Shown here: positions 40,836-48,911 of the stretch, in pieces
Numbering within the stretch: the first letter of the stretch is position 1
Layout: each line of letters opens with the position of its first letter
Source of the DNA: Nitrospira sp. SB0677_bin_15
GTDB lineage: Bacteria > Nitrospirota > Nitrospiria > Nitrospirales > UBA8639
Direction of reading: 5' to 3'
NCBI GenBank assembly: GCA_009842645.1
Contig: VYFB01000020.1
Location: 1 to 58,083, forward strand
DNA length: 58,083 nt
The notes under the pieces: generated by a model
Seen by the model: the letters and a program-made list of their open reading frames with translations, nothing else
The model's database searches: none
Told to the model about the DNA's origin: nothing
Program-made: the position numbers and the translations under genes

Positions 40836-43408
40836 GTCCGCTTCAAAAACTGAAGGCCACTTGGAATGGACTCATGAATGCCGTCAAGATGTCTCTCTTG
40901 AGCGACGCCCCGCCCGGCGTCGCCTGGCAAAACGGACAGGCTCTCCCGACCGCGGCCCAGTTCCGCGCCCTTTCGGAGCGCTACTCCCTTGCCACCGTGT
41001 TTCCGTATGAATCCCATGACCCCGAAACCAATCTCTATTACAACCACGACACCGTCGGGTTCATGCTCTACACAAACCCTGCCACGGGTCTCGGGATCAA
41101 TGAACTGAAAATCCTCAATCAGTTCTTTGTGCAACAACACCGGCCAGATGCGCTCATTCAAATCTCCCTGATTGCGGACAATAATATCGACGGGATCCTC
41201 CGGCCCTGGTTTGATCTTAAGAAGAATAGCGACGGCACGTCCAATCATCATATCTTTGCCACGCTCGCTCAAAACCGTCTCGATTATTTCCTCAAAGGGA
41301 AGTGGGATTCCCTGTTCCAGGACCAGGCGTTCCTGGTCCGCAATTTTCACCTCATCATCTCCTACACGATGCCCGGCAATTACGACCTTTCCGAAGATGA
41401 TCTCAGTTACCTCTTGAAGACGCGGGAAGCCATCCAGGGCACGTTGAAATCCGCGCGCATGGATTCCATCAGCCTCCACCCTGAGCGCTTCATCAACATC
41501 ATGAGCAGCATCCTGAATCCCACGCATGAACCACGGCCGGCGCTCACCTACGATCCCGACAATCTCCTCAATGCTCAGATCGTCGATGGTGACACGGCCT
41601 TGCTCATCGACGCCGGCGCCGGGAGCTTTGTCCATAACAATTCCGCCTACACCATGCTCCCTTTTCACGTCAAACAGTATCCGCAATATTGGGCGGGCTT
41701 TAACAATGCAAAGCTTCTCGGCGATCCCACAAATAACATTCTTCGGCTTCCCTGCCCTTTTATCATTACGATGACCGTCAATATTCCCGATCAAATCTAC
41801 ATTAAAGGGAAGATCAAACGGCAGAGTGCCCGGGCCACCCAGATGGTGGATTCGCCAACGTCCAAATATGTCCCGCAGTGGAAGGATAGAAAACGCGACT
41901 GGGATTACGTCAATCGGAAGGTTGAAGACGGCAATAAATTGCTCGAGGCGTCCTACCAGATTCTCCTCTTCACGCCCCAAGGACGCGAGCAGGACTGCGA
42001 GCAAGCCCTCAGGGGGCTCTACAATTCCTTCGGCTGGCTCCTGTCACGCAGCCGCTACAGCCCCATGCACGCACTCCTTGGAGCCTTACCCATGGCGATC
42101 AATACCGAATGTAAACGTGCGCTTAAAATGTTCGGGTACTTCCAAACCCGGTTATCCTGGACCTGCACTAATATCGCCCCTTGGATTGCCGAGTGGAAAG
42201 GCACACAAACCCCGATGATGCTCTTTACCGGCCGGCGCGGGCAGCTGACTTATTTCGATCCCTTCGATAATACCCAAGGCAATTACAATCTCGCGTGTTG
42301 TGCCACTTCCGGGTCAGGTAAATCCTTCCTCACCCAGGAGTGGGTCTGTAACTGTCTTGGTGCCGGGGGCCGTGTCTTTATCATCGACGCCGGGCACAGC
42401 TACCGGAATCTCTGCCGCCTGCTCAACGGCACCTACATCGACTTCGGTGATGACGACCTCGAAATCCGTCTCAATCCTTTTTCCTTTATCAACGAGGATG
42501 ACCCGAAACATTTCGCCGAGCAGGTTCCCCTCATCAAAATGCTCGTGGCACAGATGGCCTCTCCGGACGCGCCCCTCACACCCGTTCAGAAAGGGCTCCT
42601 GGAAAACGCCATCCTGCATACCTGGAATCAACACAAGAATGATTCCACGATCACGCGGATTGTCGAGGCCCTCGAAATTCTTAATGAAGAGGATGCCGAT
42701 CTCCAGCGTCAGGCCAAGGATCTCGCCGTTATGCTTCAGTCATTCACCAGGACGGGCATGTACGGGACCTACTTCGAGGGAAAAGCCACCGTTGACCTCG
42801 ACAATCAATTCGTCGTACTCGAACTCGATGCCCTCAATGCCAAACCCGACCTCCAAAGCGTCGTGCTGCTGATCCTCATGCTTCGGATCACTCAAGTCAT
42901 GTACCTGTCGAAGAATAAATCCCAGCGCAAGCTCTGTATCATCGACGAAGCCTGGCGGCTCTTGTCCAAAGGACAGGCCGGCGACTTCATCCAGGAAGGA
43001 TTTCGTGTAGCCCGCAAGCACGGCGGCAGCTTCATGACCATCACCCAACGCCTCTCGGATTATCATAGTTCGCCGACCGCCGAAGCCGCGCTCAGCAACT
43101 CTGATTACACGCTCTTCTTACGACAAAAAGCCGATGAGCTCGCGCTCGCGGCCGAGAAGGGCTGGCTGGATAAACACAACGGCAGCGTTGATCTTTTGCG
43201 TTCTCTCGAAACACTCCAAGGGAAATATTCCGAACTGGTCATTCAATCACCAAAAGGCTTTGTCCCTGTCCGCTTCATTGTAGACCCACTCACGGAGAAG
43301 CTGTTTTCCACGAAAGCCAATGAAGTTGAGGCAATTCAAACGGCCTTAGCCCATGGCCGTAACATCATGGACGCGGTCAAGGAACTCAGTGAAAAGCAAC
43401 AACGATAA
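40817..43408 (+). CDS. traC: Type IV secretion ATPase TraC (VirB4 family)
   Basis: 863 residues from ATG 40817 with GGAGGA; an in-frame ATG at 40751 lies deep in traV. Walker A is ATSGSGKS (496-503) and Walker B is CIIDEAW (Asp710-Glu711), with the VirB4/TraC C-terminal ITQRLSDYHSSPTAEAALSN. The N-terminal half carries the TraC-family domain (FPYESHDPETNLYYN, LIQISLIADNNIDGI). TraC powers pilus assembly and channel function at the inner membrane. The gene ends in TAA, the last three bases of the MITE target site ATAA; the element begins at the next base. Confidence 0.95.
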   Translation: MGDTQVSPLQKLKATWNGLMNAVKMSLLSDAPPGVAWQNGQALPTAAQFRALSERYSLATVFPYESHDPETNLYYNHDTVGFMLYTNPATGLGINELKILNQFFVQQHRPDALIQISLIADNNIDGILRPWFDLKKNSDGTSNHHIFATLAQNRLDYFLKGKWDSLFQDQAFLVRNFHLIISYTMPGNYDLSEDDLSYLLKTREAIQGTLKSARMDSISLHPERFINIMSSILNPTHEPRPALTYDPDNLLNAQIVDGDTALLIDAGAGSFVHNNSAYTMLPFHVKQYPQYWAGFNNAKLLGDPTNNILRLPCPFIITMTVNIPDQIYIKGKIKRQSARATQMVDSPTSKYVPQWKDRKRDWDYVNRKVEDGNKLLEASYQILLFTPQGREQDCEQALRGLYNSFGWLLSRSRYSPMHALLGALPMAINTECKRALKMFGYFQTRLSWTCTNIAPWIAEWKGTQTPMMLFTGRRGQLTYFDPFDNTQGNYNLACCATSGSGKSFLTQEWVCNCLGAGGRVFIIDAGHSYRNLCRLLNGTYIDFGDDDLEIRLNPFSFINEDDPKHFAEQVPLIKMLVAQMASPDAPLTPVQKGLLENAILHTWNQHKNDSTITRIVEALEILNEEDADLQRQAKDLAVMLQSFTRTGMYGTYFEGKATVDLDNQFVVLELDALNAKPDLQSVVLLILMLRITQVMYLSKNKSQRKLCIIDEAWRLLSKGQAGDFIQEGFRVARKHGGSFMTITQRLSDYHSSPTAEAALSNSDYTLFLRQKADELALAAEKGWLDKHNGSVDLLRSLETLQGKYSELVIQSPKGFVPVRFIVDPLTEKLFSTKANEVEAIQTALAHGRNIMDAVKELSEKQQR

Positions 43409-43577
43409 GGAACCTCTGATTTATTGTGATAGCGGGATGCAGGGCAAGGCGTCCCGGAACGAAACCCGAAGCTTATCAGAGAGATAGGTGAGGGTTGAGC
43501 GAGGACACAACGCAGCCATGCGCCCGATAGTGCAATAAACCTGTCCTCGACGTTCTTAATCGGGGATCAGAGGTTCC
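43409..43577 (+). mobile_element. MITE copy 1 (169 bp), inverted relative to copy 2
   Basis: The ends are GGAACCTCTGATTTATTG and, at the other end, ATCAGAGGTTCC, which are inverted repeats. Four-base target duplications ATAA flank it (43405-43408 and 43578-43581). No transposase is encoded. The body (GGGATGCAGGGCAAGGCGTC ... GGTGAGGGTTGAGCGAGGAC) matches the reverse complement of 54499-54641 closely. Termini and four-base duplication resemble IS5-type elements, a family inference only. A 27-base hairpin repeat is inserted near the right end. Confidence 0.85.
43540..43566 (+). repeat. Hairpin repeat inserted in MITE copy 1
   Basis: CCTGTCCTCGACGTTCTTAA followed by TCGGGGA (arms TCCTCGA/TCGGGGA) interrupts the terminal sequence AATAAA|TCAGAGGTTCC that is contiguous in copy 2. 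It therefore marks a discrete unit of the dispersed repeat. Confidence 0.75.
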
Positions 43578-43597
43578 ATAATATTGAAAAGGACATC

Positions 43598-44038
43598 ATG
43601 ACTACTGAACCCACAAAAACACAGGAAACCCATGAGACGCCGGCAGCAGCGGCGCCACGGCCACAAACCCCAAAAGCGATACCGGCAAGCGCGATGAGTA
43701 CCACAAAACTTCTTGGTTTCGCCTTCTTGGCCGGCGCGTTCGCCGCCCTGCTCGTCATCGCTATTGACTTCGTCGGCAAAGATCCTCCGATCCAATTCGG
43801 CGTTGTCAATATCCAGGACATTCTCGAGCGCCATATCAAAGATTATGCTGTGCGCAATCTCACAAAAGAACAGCAACAAGAAGCTGCTGCGACTTTCTCG
43901 AAATCTCTCGAATTCGAGATTCGCCAGCTCGCCAAGAAGGAACGCCTCCATCTTCTGGTCGCACCGGCGGTCCTGTCTGACGTGCCCGACTATACCGGGT
44001 ACATTGAACGTCAATTACAGGTGCCTGATGGCCTGTAA
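43598..44038 (+). CDS. trbI: F-type transfer protein TrbI
   Basis: 146 residues with AAAGGA before ATG 43598. A polar Pro/Thr-rich N-terminus precedes one membrane helix (LLGFAFLAGAFAALLVIAID), then a periplasmic helical domain (VNIQDILERHIKDYAVRNLT, LEFEIRQLAKKERLHLLVAP). This matches F-type TrbI, an inner-membrane protein affecting pilus retraction. It is the first gene after the MITE; the ribosome-binding site lies outside the element, so translation is not disturbed. Confidence 0.8.
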   Translation: MTTEPTKTQETHETPAAAAPRPQTPKAIPASAMSTTKLLGFAFLAGAFAALLVIAIDFVGKDPPIQFGVVNIQDILERHIKDYAVRNLTKEQQQEAAATFSKSLEFEIRQLAKKERLHLLVAPAVLSDVPDYTGYIERQLQVPDGL

Positions 44039-44519
44039 TCTGACACGGCTACAGATTCAGCGCATACTCCGCTGGGAGTTCGCCGGCGTCTTTTTCATTA
44101 CAGCAATTTGGGCGCTTTCGCTCTTTTATCTTATCGGCTTCAATACGACCAAGAGCTTGCCCGGGTACGTGTACCTGGTCATCAGGTATCACCACCCCGC
44201 AAAGAACGAGCTCGTTGCGTTTCATCCCCCGCCCAATGACTTTTATCCGCATCGCTGGTTCATCAAATACGTGAAGGGAGCAGCCGGTGACGTCGTCCGT
44301 TGGGACGGACGCGTTTTCTCTATCAATGATCAACCGCTGGGTTCAGCCAAAGTTCGTTCTGAAAACGGGATCGCGCTGGCGCGCGGAACCGAAGGGCAGA
44401 TCCCTCCTCATTATTATTTCGTCTGGAGTGAACATGCTGACAGTTTCGACAGCCGCTATGCACAAATCGACCTGGTTCATCGCGATCGCATTATCGGCCG
44501 CGCTTATCGGCTCTTCTAG
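44028..44519 (+). CDS. S26-family signal peptidase of the transfer operon (TraF/TrhF type)
   Basis: 163 residues from ATG 44028, overlapping trbI by 11 bases. One membrane anchor (FAGVFFITAIWALSLFYLIG) is followed by the S26 Ser/Lys dyad: Ser43 in NTTKSLPGYVY and Lys83 in KYVKGAAGDVV. Peptidases of this type in RP4-like and R27-like operons trim or cyclise the pilin, so TraA at 37259 is the probable substrate. It shares the letter TraF with the F-type disulfide protein encoded later but is a different protein. The 3' end overlaps traW by 86 bases. Confidence 0.88.
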   Translation: MACNLTRLQIQRILRWEFAGVFFITAIWALSLFYLIGFNTTKSLPGYVYLVIRYHHPAKNELVAFHPPPNDFYPHRWFIKYVKGAAGDVVRWDGRVFSINDQPLGSAKVRSENGIALARGTEGQIPPHYYFVWSEHADSFDSRYAQIDLVHRDRIIGRAYRLF

Positions 44520-45084
44520 CCACGCGCGTGACCTGGGGACCATCGGCCCTTCCTATGCGATCCCTGAGCGCAATCTCCTGGACGTGATACAGGAGCGCCT
44601 TCAGGAGCGCATGAAAGACGGATTCCTTGAAAAACAGCGCCGCAAGCTCACCGAACGTTCCAAGCGGTACATCACCCGACCCCACGGCCTCCCGCTTCCT
44701 CGAACGCAGAAATACCGGGGCTACGATGTCAGCCTGGAATTCGTCACCACCGAGGACATCACCGACGCCCATGGCCACGTCCTCTACCAGGCGGGGACCC
44801 GCGTCAATCCCCTGGTCTTTCAGTCACTCACGAAAATACTTTGCTTCGCGGATGGCGACGACCCCGACCAGGTCAAGTGGCTGAATCGCCACTGTTCGGA
44901 TCCCCTGAAACATAAACTGATCCTCGTCCGGGGGAATTATCCGAAAGTCGCGGAGCAACTCAATCGGCGTCTTTACTTCGACCAGCGCGGGTATCTCGTT
45001 GATCGTTTTGAAATCCAGGCCGTGCCGGCGATGGTACGGCAAAAGAGGCAGATGCTTTATGTTGAAGAAATTCCGATCCGCTAG
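44434..45084 (+). CDS. traW: F-type transfer protein TraW
   Basis: 216 residues from ATG 44434 with GGAG, or 208 from ATG 44458. The N-terminus is a signal peptide (STWFIAIALSAALIGSSSHA). DLGTIGPSYAIPERNLLDVI is the typical mature start of TraW, and QAGTRVNPLVF with a cysteine in KILCFADGDD match the family. TraW is a periplasmic protein working with TrbC and TraU in pilus assembly and mating-pair formation. Its signal peptide is encoded in a different frame over the end of the S26 peptidase gene, a real overlap of 62-86 bases. Confidence 0.88.
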   Translation: MLTVSTAAMHKSTWFIAIALSAALIGSSSHARDLGTIGPSYAIPERNLLDVIQERLQERMKDGFLEKQRRKLTERSKRYITRPHGLPLPRTQKYRGYDVSLEFVTTEDITDAHGHVLYQAGTRVNPLVFQSLTKILCFADGDDPDQVKWLNRHCSDPLKHKLILVRGNYPKVAEQLNRRLYFDQRGYLVDRFEIQAVPAMVRQKRQMLYVEEIPIR

Positions 45085-46096
45085 CGACGGGCTTTTCCCC
45101 GTCGCGGCACTCATCTTCCTGATCGCCCTCGTTCTCGTGCTATCCGCTCCGAGATCTGCCAAGGCGGCGCCGTGCAATGGCACATTCCCCAATCCCATGA
45201 CGGATATCTGCTGGCTCTGTCTCTTTCCCATGTATATCGGGCCCGTCGAAATCGCCTTCGGACAACCCAATAACGGTGACTCCGCGCCGCCGTTGCTCTG
45301 CACCTGCCCCGCGCCGCCGCCGCTTTTTATCCGAATTGGGCTTGGCTTCGCTTTTTGGGAACCCGCCAGGGTCGCAGAAGTCGTGAGAACTCCCTTCTGC
45401 TCACCAACCCTCGGCGGCACGATCCTTGCGGATCTCAATGTCCCTCACGGCACCCACCATGAAGGCCAGGGTGGAGAACAGGGCAATGCCTTCTATCAAA
45501 TCCACTGGTTCCAGTATCCCGCGCTTTCCTGGCTCGGTATGGCGCTCACGGCCGTCATGTGCTTTACCTCCGAACCGTTCGACCTCGTCTATATGTCCGA
45601 GCTCGATCCCTTGTGGGATGACGACCAGTTGACCTTCATCCTTAATCCCGAGGCGATCCTCTTCAGTAACCGCGTCGCTCAAGCCGCGTGTATTGCCGAT
45701 ACCATCGCTGCTCGCCTCAATTCTTTTGGCCTCGACAGTCTGTTCTGGTGTTCCGGATCACAAGGATCCGTGTATCCTCTCTCCGGCAACCACGCCAATC
45801 ATACCGGCGGCGTCGATTCCAGTCTCGCCATCGTGCATAAGCACGTCTTCAAAATGCACCGACAGCTTATTGCTCAGGACACGTCGACAAGCGGCGCCAT
45901 GTGCGGTCCGCGACCACAACCGATTCTCCGGAAAAAACAATATAAACAGCAGATGCTTTTCCCGACTCCACAAACCGACCAAGGCTACGGCTTCGGCGCA
46001 CCCTCGATCCTCTGGGGCGCCGGTCGCGAGTATCCGTACAAAGGCGAAGACTTCTCGTACCTGATATGGAGGAAACGCAAATGTTGTGCGTTCTGA
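45059..46096 (+). CDS. traU: F-type transfer protein TraU
   Basis: 345 residues from ATG 45059 (AGAGG upstream), overlapping traW by 26 bases. Signal peptide VAALIFLIALVLVLSAPRSA ends near KAA. The mature protein is rich in paired cysteines (PMTDICWLCLFPMYIGPVEI, LLCTCPAPP, RTPFCSP, AACIAD, LFWCSG, GAMCGP), as in TraU, a secreted mating-pair protein whose folding depends on disulfide chemistry. The TraF-type protein encoded downstream has a CPYC motif and could supply it. Confidence 0.93.
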   Translation: MLKKFRSASDGLFPVAALIFLIALVLVLSAPRSAKAAPCNGTFPNPMTDICWLCLFPMYIGPVEIAFGQPNNGDSAPPLLCTCPAPPPLFIRIGLGFAFWEPARVAEVVRTPFCSPTLGGTILADLNVPHGTHHEGQGGEQGNAFYQIHWFQYPALSWLGMALTAVMCFTSEPFDLVYMSELDPLWDDDQLTFILNPEAILFSNRVAQAACIADTIAARLNSFGLDSLFWCSGSQGSVYPLSGNHANHTGGVDSSLAIVHKHVFKMHRQLIAQDTSTSGAMCGPRPQPILRKKQYKQQMLFPTPQTDQGYGFGAPSILWGAGREYPYKGEDFSYLIWRKRKCCAF

Positions 46097-46884
46097 ACTC
46101 CTATGCGTCCGGCGAATTCCGAAACATACGTGCCTCGGCCTCATTGAAGCTCTTCTTCATCCTCCTCCTCTCCGTGCCTATGGGTCCGGTGTTCTCACAA
46201 CCTGCCTACCAAGAACCCGATCCGGCAGCCGTACAGCATCAGCGACAACAAACGAACCGCGCCCTTCACAACGCCCAAAAACTCTTACAGGATGGAAGCC
46301 TCGCTGAGCACTTACGTTCGACTGCCGACGCTCTTGATCGTACATACGTACCAGGGCGCGGTTTGAATTTCACGCTCCCAGGCAGCCTCTCACAAGGTTA
46401 CCCCTTCATTGATGAGCACGTTGGCCGCGCCGCGGCGGCTCAGACGCCGCGGCCATCTTTCCTCGACGAACGTATCAGGCCCTTAGTCCTTATCAGTTTC
46501 GGTATGCCGGATAATCAGATTCGCGGTCTTCTCCACGAAGCCCACCAACTCAAGGCGGCTGTCGTCATGCGCGGCTTGCTCAATGACGACTGGGTTTCCA
46601 CCATGAAAAAACTTCACGGCCTCACGTCCGAGGGACTTGCCGGGGTGAGCATCGACCCGACCACGTTCACCCGTTTCAACGTGTCTCGCGTCCCGACGTT
46701 TATTCTACCCCTTGAACGTCTTGCACCGTGCACACCTTCAAGCTGCGCCCCCGTCAAACACGTTCGCGCCACCGGGTCCGCTTCTCTCTCTTATTTTCTC
46801 AACTTTGTCACTCGAATTGGAACTCCGGAAGAACGCCATAAAGCACGCAACTGGCTGGCTGCTCACAAAGGAGGACCATCATGA
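46081..46884 (+). CDS. trbC: F-type pilin assembly protein TrbC
   Basis: 267 residues from ATG 46081, which has a good GGAGGAA site and overlaps traU by 16 bases; an in-frame ATG at 46066 is less likely. After a signal peptide (LKLFFILLLSVPMGPVFSQ) comes a helical stretch, then the TrbC domain: LVLISFGMPDNQIRGLLHEA, AAVVMRGLLNDDWV, GVSIDPTTFTRFNVSRVPTF. This thioredoxin-like fold has lost its CxxC, as usual in TrbC. It acts with TraW in the periplasm. ATGA overlap with traN. Confidence 0.9.
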   Translation: MLCVLNSYASGEFRNIRASASLKLFFILLLSVPMGPVFSQPAYQEPDPAAVQHQRQQTNRALHNAQKLLQDGSLAEHLRSTADALDRTYVPGRGLNFTLPGSLSQGYPFIDEHVGRAAAAQTPRPSFLDERIRPLVLISFGMPDNQIRGLLHEAHQLKAAVVMRGLLNDDWVSTMKKLHGLTSEGLAGVSIDPTTFTRFNVSRVPTFILPLERLAPCTPSSCAPVKHVRATGSASLSYFLNFVTRIGTPEERHKARNWLAAHKGGPS

Positions 46885-47957
46885 TTTTCTTCTTCGCCAA
46901 ATTTTACATCGCCAAGTTCTTTATCTTTTGGCTCCTTGTCTTCGCGGCTTATCCCAACGTCCTCATCGCCGGCAGCATGGACGATGCCATTCAAGACGGC
47001 AAAAATTTCGCCGTTCAAGAAAATGCCGTGATCCGCGATATCCCGCAGAATCTTGATCCTGACACCATGCCCAATTATCAGGGTACGGACGTTCCTGAAA
47101 AGAATTACTACTCATCCACGTCGCTAACACACGATGCTCAAACCTACTCCGCGACTGACCCCTCTGCACAATACATCACCAACGCCAGGACCACCCGGCC
47201 GGCCTATGTCGTCGATCCGAAAACAAACCCTCTCCTTACACATAAGCCGGCCAACGAGATTCGTATGACCGCCCTTACGCAAACCTATACTGGTTGCGAT
47301 TCCGTCAATATACCCCATGCCTCCGTTGCCGTCTGCGGCAGCCAACTCATCTGTCCGGATGGCAACTGCACGGCGGACGTTGGGCAGACCCACACGCCCT
47401 CTACGGCGGGCTTCGCCCGAGCGGCCTCCTATCTCTCAGTCCTTCAAGAAATGACCGACACCCTCGACACCAGCACCCTCGAAGTCTTTCGTGGAGAAAA
47501 TAAACGATGCAAAGACAATAATTTTGGCTTCTTTACCTGCTGCCAAAATCCCGGTCATTCTCAATGCAATGCGATGGAACGCGAACTTCGCATCGACCGC
47601 GACGAGCAACGTACCCACTACGTCGGTCGCTATAAAAATTGCGACGTCCGGCTCCTCTTCTTCTGCGCTCTCTGGCGGGACTACAAATCCTATTGCACCT
47701 TCCCCTCGAAACTCGCCAGGATTGTCGTCGTCCAGGGACGCGCTCAGATTGGCAAAGCTTATGGCGGTCCTCGAAATCCGGATTGCTCGGGCTTCACGCT
47801 CCAGGAACTCCCGACCATCGACTTTGAATCTATCGACCTCTCTGAATACCATGCCGACGTCATAGCCGAAGCCAATGCCGGCGCGACGCCGGCTGTCGTC
47901 GATGCCGTCGATGACATTAAAACCAAAATTAAAGACCGGCATCAGGAACTTCAATGA
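46881..47957 (+). CDS. traN: TraN-like mating-pair stabilisation protein
   Basis: 358 residues, signal peptide FFIFWLLVFAAYPNVLIAGS. The mature part is Cys-rich, with pairs such as CGSQLICPDGNC, RCKDNNFGFFTCCQNPGHSQ, and NCDVRLLFFC; the phrase GFFTCCQN is typical of the conserved C-terminal TraN region. TraN is an outer-membrane protein that recognises the recipient. F TraN has about 600 residues, so this copy is short and may lack part of the recipient-binding domain. It lies between trbC and traF in an unbroken chain of four-base overlaps. Confidence 0.8.
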   Translation: MIFFFAKFYIAKFFIFWLLVFAAYPNVLIAGSMDDAIQDGKNFAVQENAVIRDIPQNLDPDTMPNYQGTDVPEKNYYSSTSLTHDAQTYSATDPSAQYITNARTTRPAYVVDPKTNPLLTHKPANEIRMTALTQTYTGCDSVNIPHASVAVCGSQLICPDGNCTADVGQTHTPSTAGFARAASYLSVLQEMTDTLDTSTLEVFRGENKRCKDNNFGFFTCCQNPGHSQCNAMERELRIDRDEQRTHYVGRYKNCDVRLLFFCALWRDYKSYCTFPSKLARIVVVQGRAQIGKAYGGPRNPDCSGFTLQELPTIDFESIDLSEYHADVIAEANAGATPAVVDAVDDIKTKIKDRHQELQ

Positions 47958-48886
47958 CCGTTCCCACGCTTCTCGCCATCGAGTGTACGTGCTTTTTCAT
48001 CATGCTACTTCTCTCAAAAGTCCGCCGGAGAACTGCATCTTTCATCATGTTCTTTTACCTCGTTTCCATCTTCAGCGCTCTCATGTTCGGCGCTCTCGCA
48101 TACGCCGAAGATTCCACTCCGCTAGCTTTTTCTCCCGGGAAACGCTCCACCGCGCTCTTCCCTTCGTATTACGAAGAGGCTGGCCGTGGGCGGCATTGGT
48201 ACCAAACCACACCACCGCCACCCGATGAGCCAGAACCGGAGACAGAACCGGCCTCTCCGCCTCTTCCGGTGCCGGCGCCGCTCACGCCACGTGAGATCCT
48301 GCAAAAACAGGGCGAAGCCTGGGAGGACGCCTTGGCTCGGGCAGTCCTGCATCCCTCACCCGAAAATTACCTTGAGTACTTGCGGCTCACCACCGCAATT
48401 CAAGCGCAGGCGCAACAATTCGCTATTGGTTTCAAGCAAGCCATTTGGGGCAACCCCGAGTATGACTATACCCTTGTGAATCCGGTTCGGGCCGAGGCCA
48501 TTTCCGCGAAAAATCAGGCCGCGCTTATTCAGGAGACGGCCGATCTGACCGCATTGGCCAACAGGTATGGCCTGGTCTTCTTCCTGCGGGGCGATTGCCC
48601 TTATTGTCAGCGATTCGCGCCGGTCCTGAAGGCCTTCGCCGACGCGCACGGCTTTTCCGTGCTCCCTGTCTCACTTGACGGCAAGGGACTACCGGAGTTT
48701 CCGGATCCCCAGCACAACGCCTTCTTGGCGTCGAAGCTCCAGGTGGACGTCGTCCCAACTGTCTTCCTGGTGGACCCGGTCCGGGATCAACTCCTGCCTG
48801 TGTCCTACGGCTTCACCGACGCTTCGACACTTGCCAAAAAGATCCTGTGGGCGGCGGATAACATGAAAAACGACAAAGATAAATAA
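47954..48886 (+). CDS. traF: F-type transfer protein TraF with thioredoxin-like CPYC
   Basis: 310 residues. Two hydrophobic N-terminal segments precede a Pro-rich linker (PPPPDEPEPETEPASPPLPV). The TraF domain follows, with a thioredoxin-like C-terminus holding GDCPYCQRFAP (Cys215-Cys218) and the cis-proline VVPTVFLVDP. F TraF itself often lacks the CxxC that its paralogue TrbB has; here one protein carries it, which may explain why no trbB is present. It probably forms or isomerises disulfides in TraU, TraN and TraH in the periplasm. Confidence 0.9.
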   Translation: MTVPTLLAIECTCFFIMLLLSKVRRRTASFIMFFYLVSIFSALMFGALAYAEDSTPLAFSPGKRSTALFPSYYEEAGRGRHWYQTTPPPPDEPEPETEPASPPLPVPAPLTPREILQKQGEAWEDALARAVLHPSPENYLEYLRLTTAIQAQAQQFAIGFKQAIWGNPEYDYTLVNPVRAEAISAKNQAALIQETADLTALANRYGLVFFLRGDCPYCQRFAPVLKAFADAHGFSVLPVSLDGKGLPEFPDPQHNAFLASKLQVDVVPTVFLVDPVRDQLLPVSYGFTDASTLAKKILWAADNMKNDKDK

Positions 48887-48911
48887 GTCTAATTGAACTC
48901 TAAGTCCGCCA

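Noticed and set aside
43713-44027. Long upstream extension of the S26 peptidase frame
   Set aside because: It runs through trbI in another frame; the membrane anchor and catalytic motifs begin after ATG 44028.
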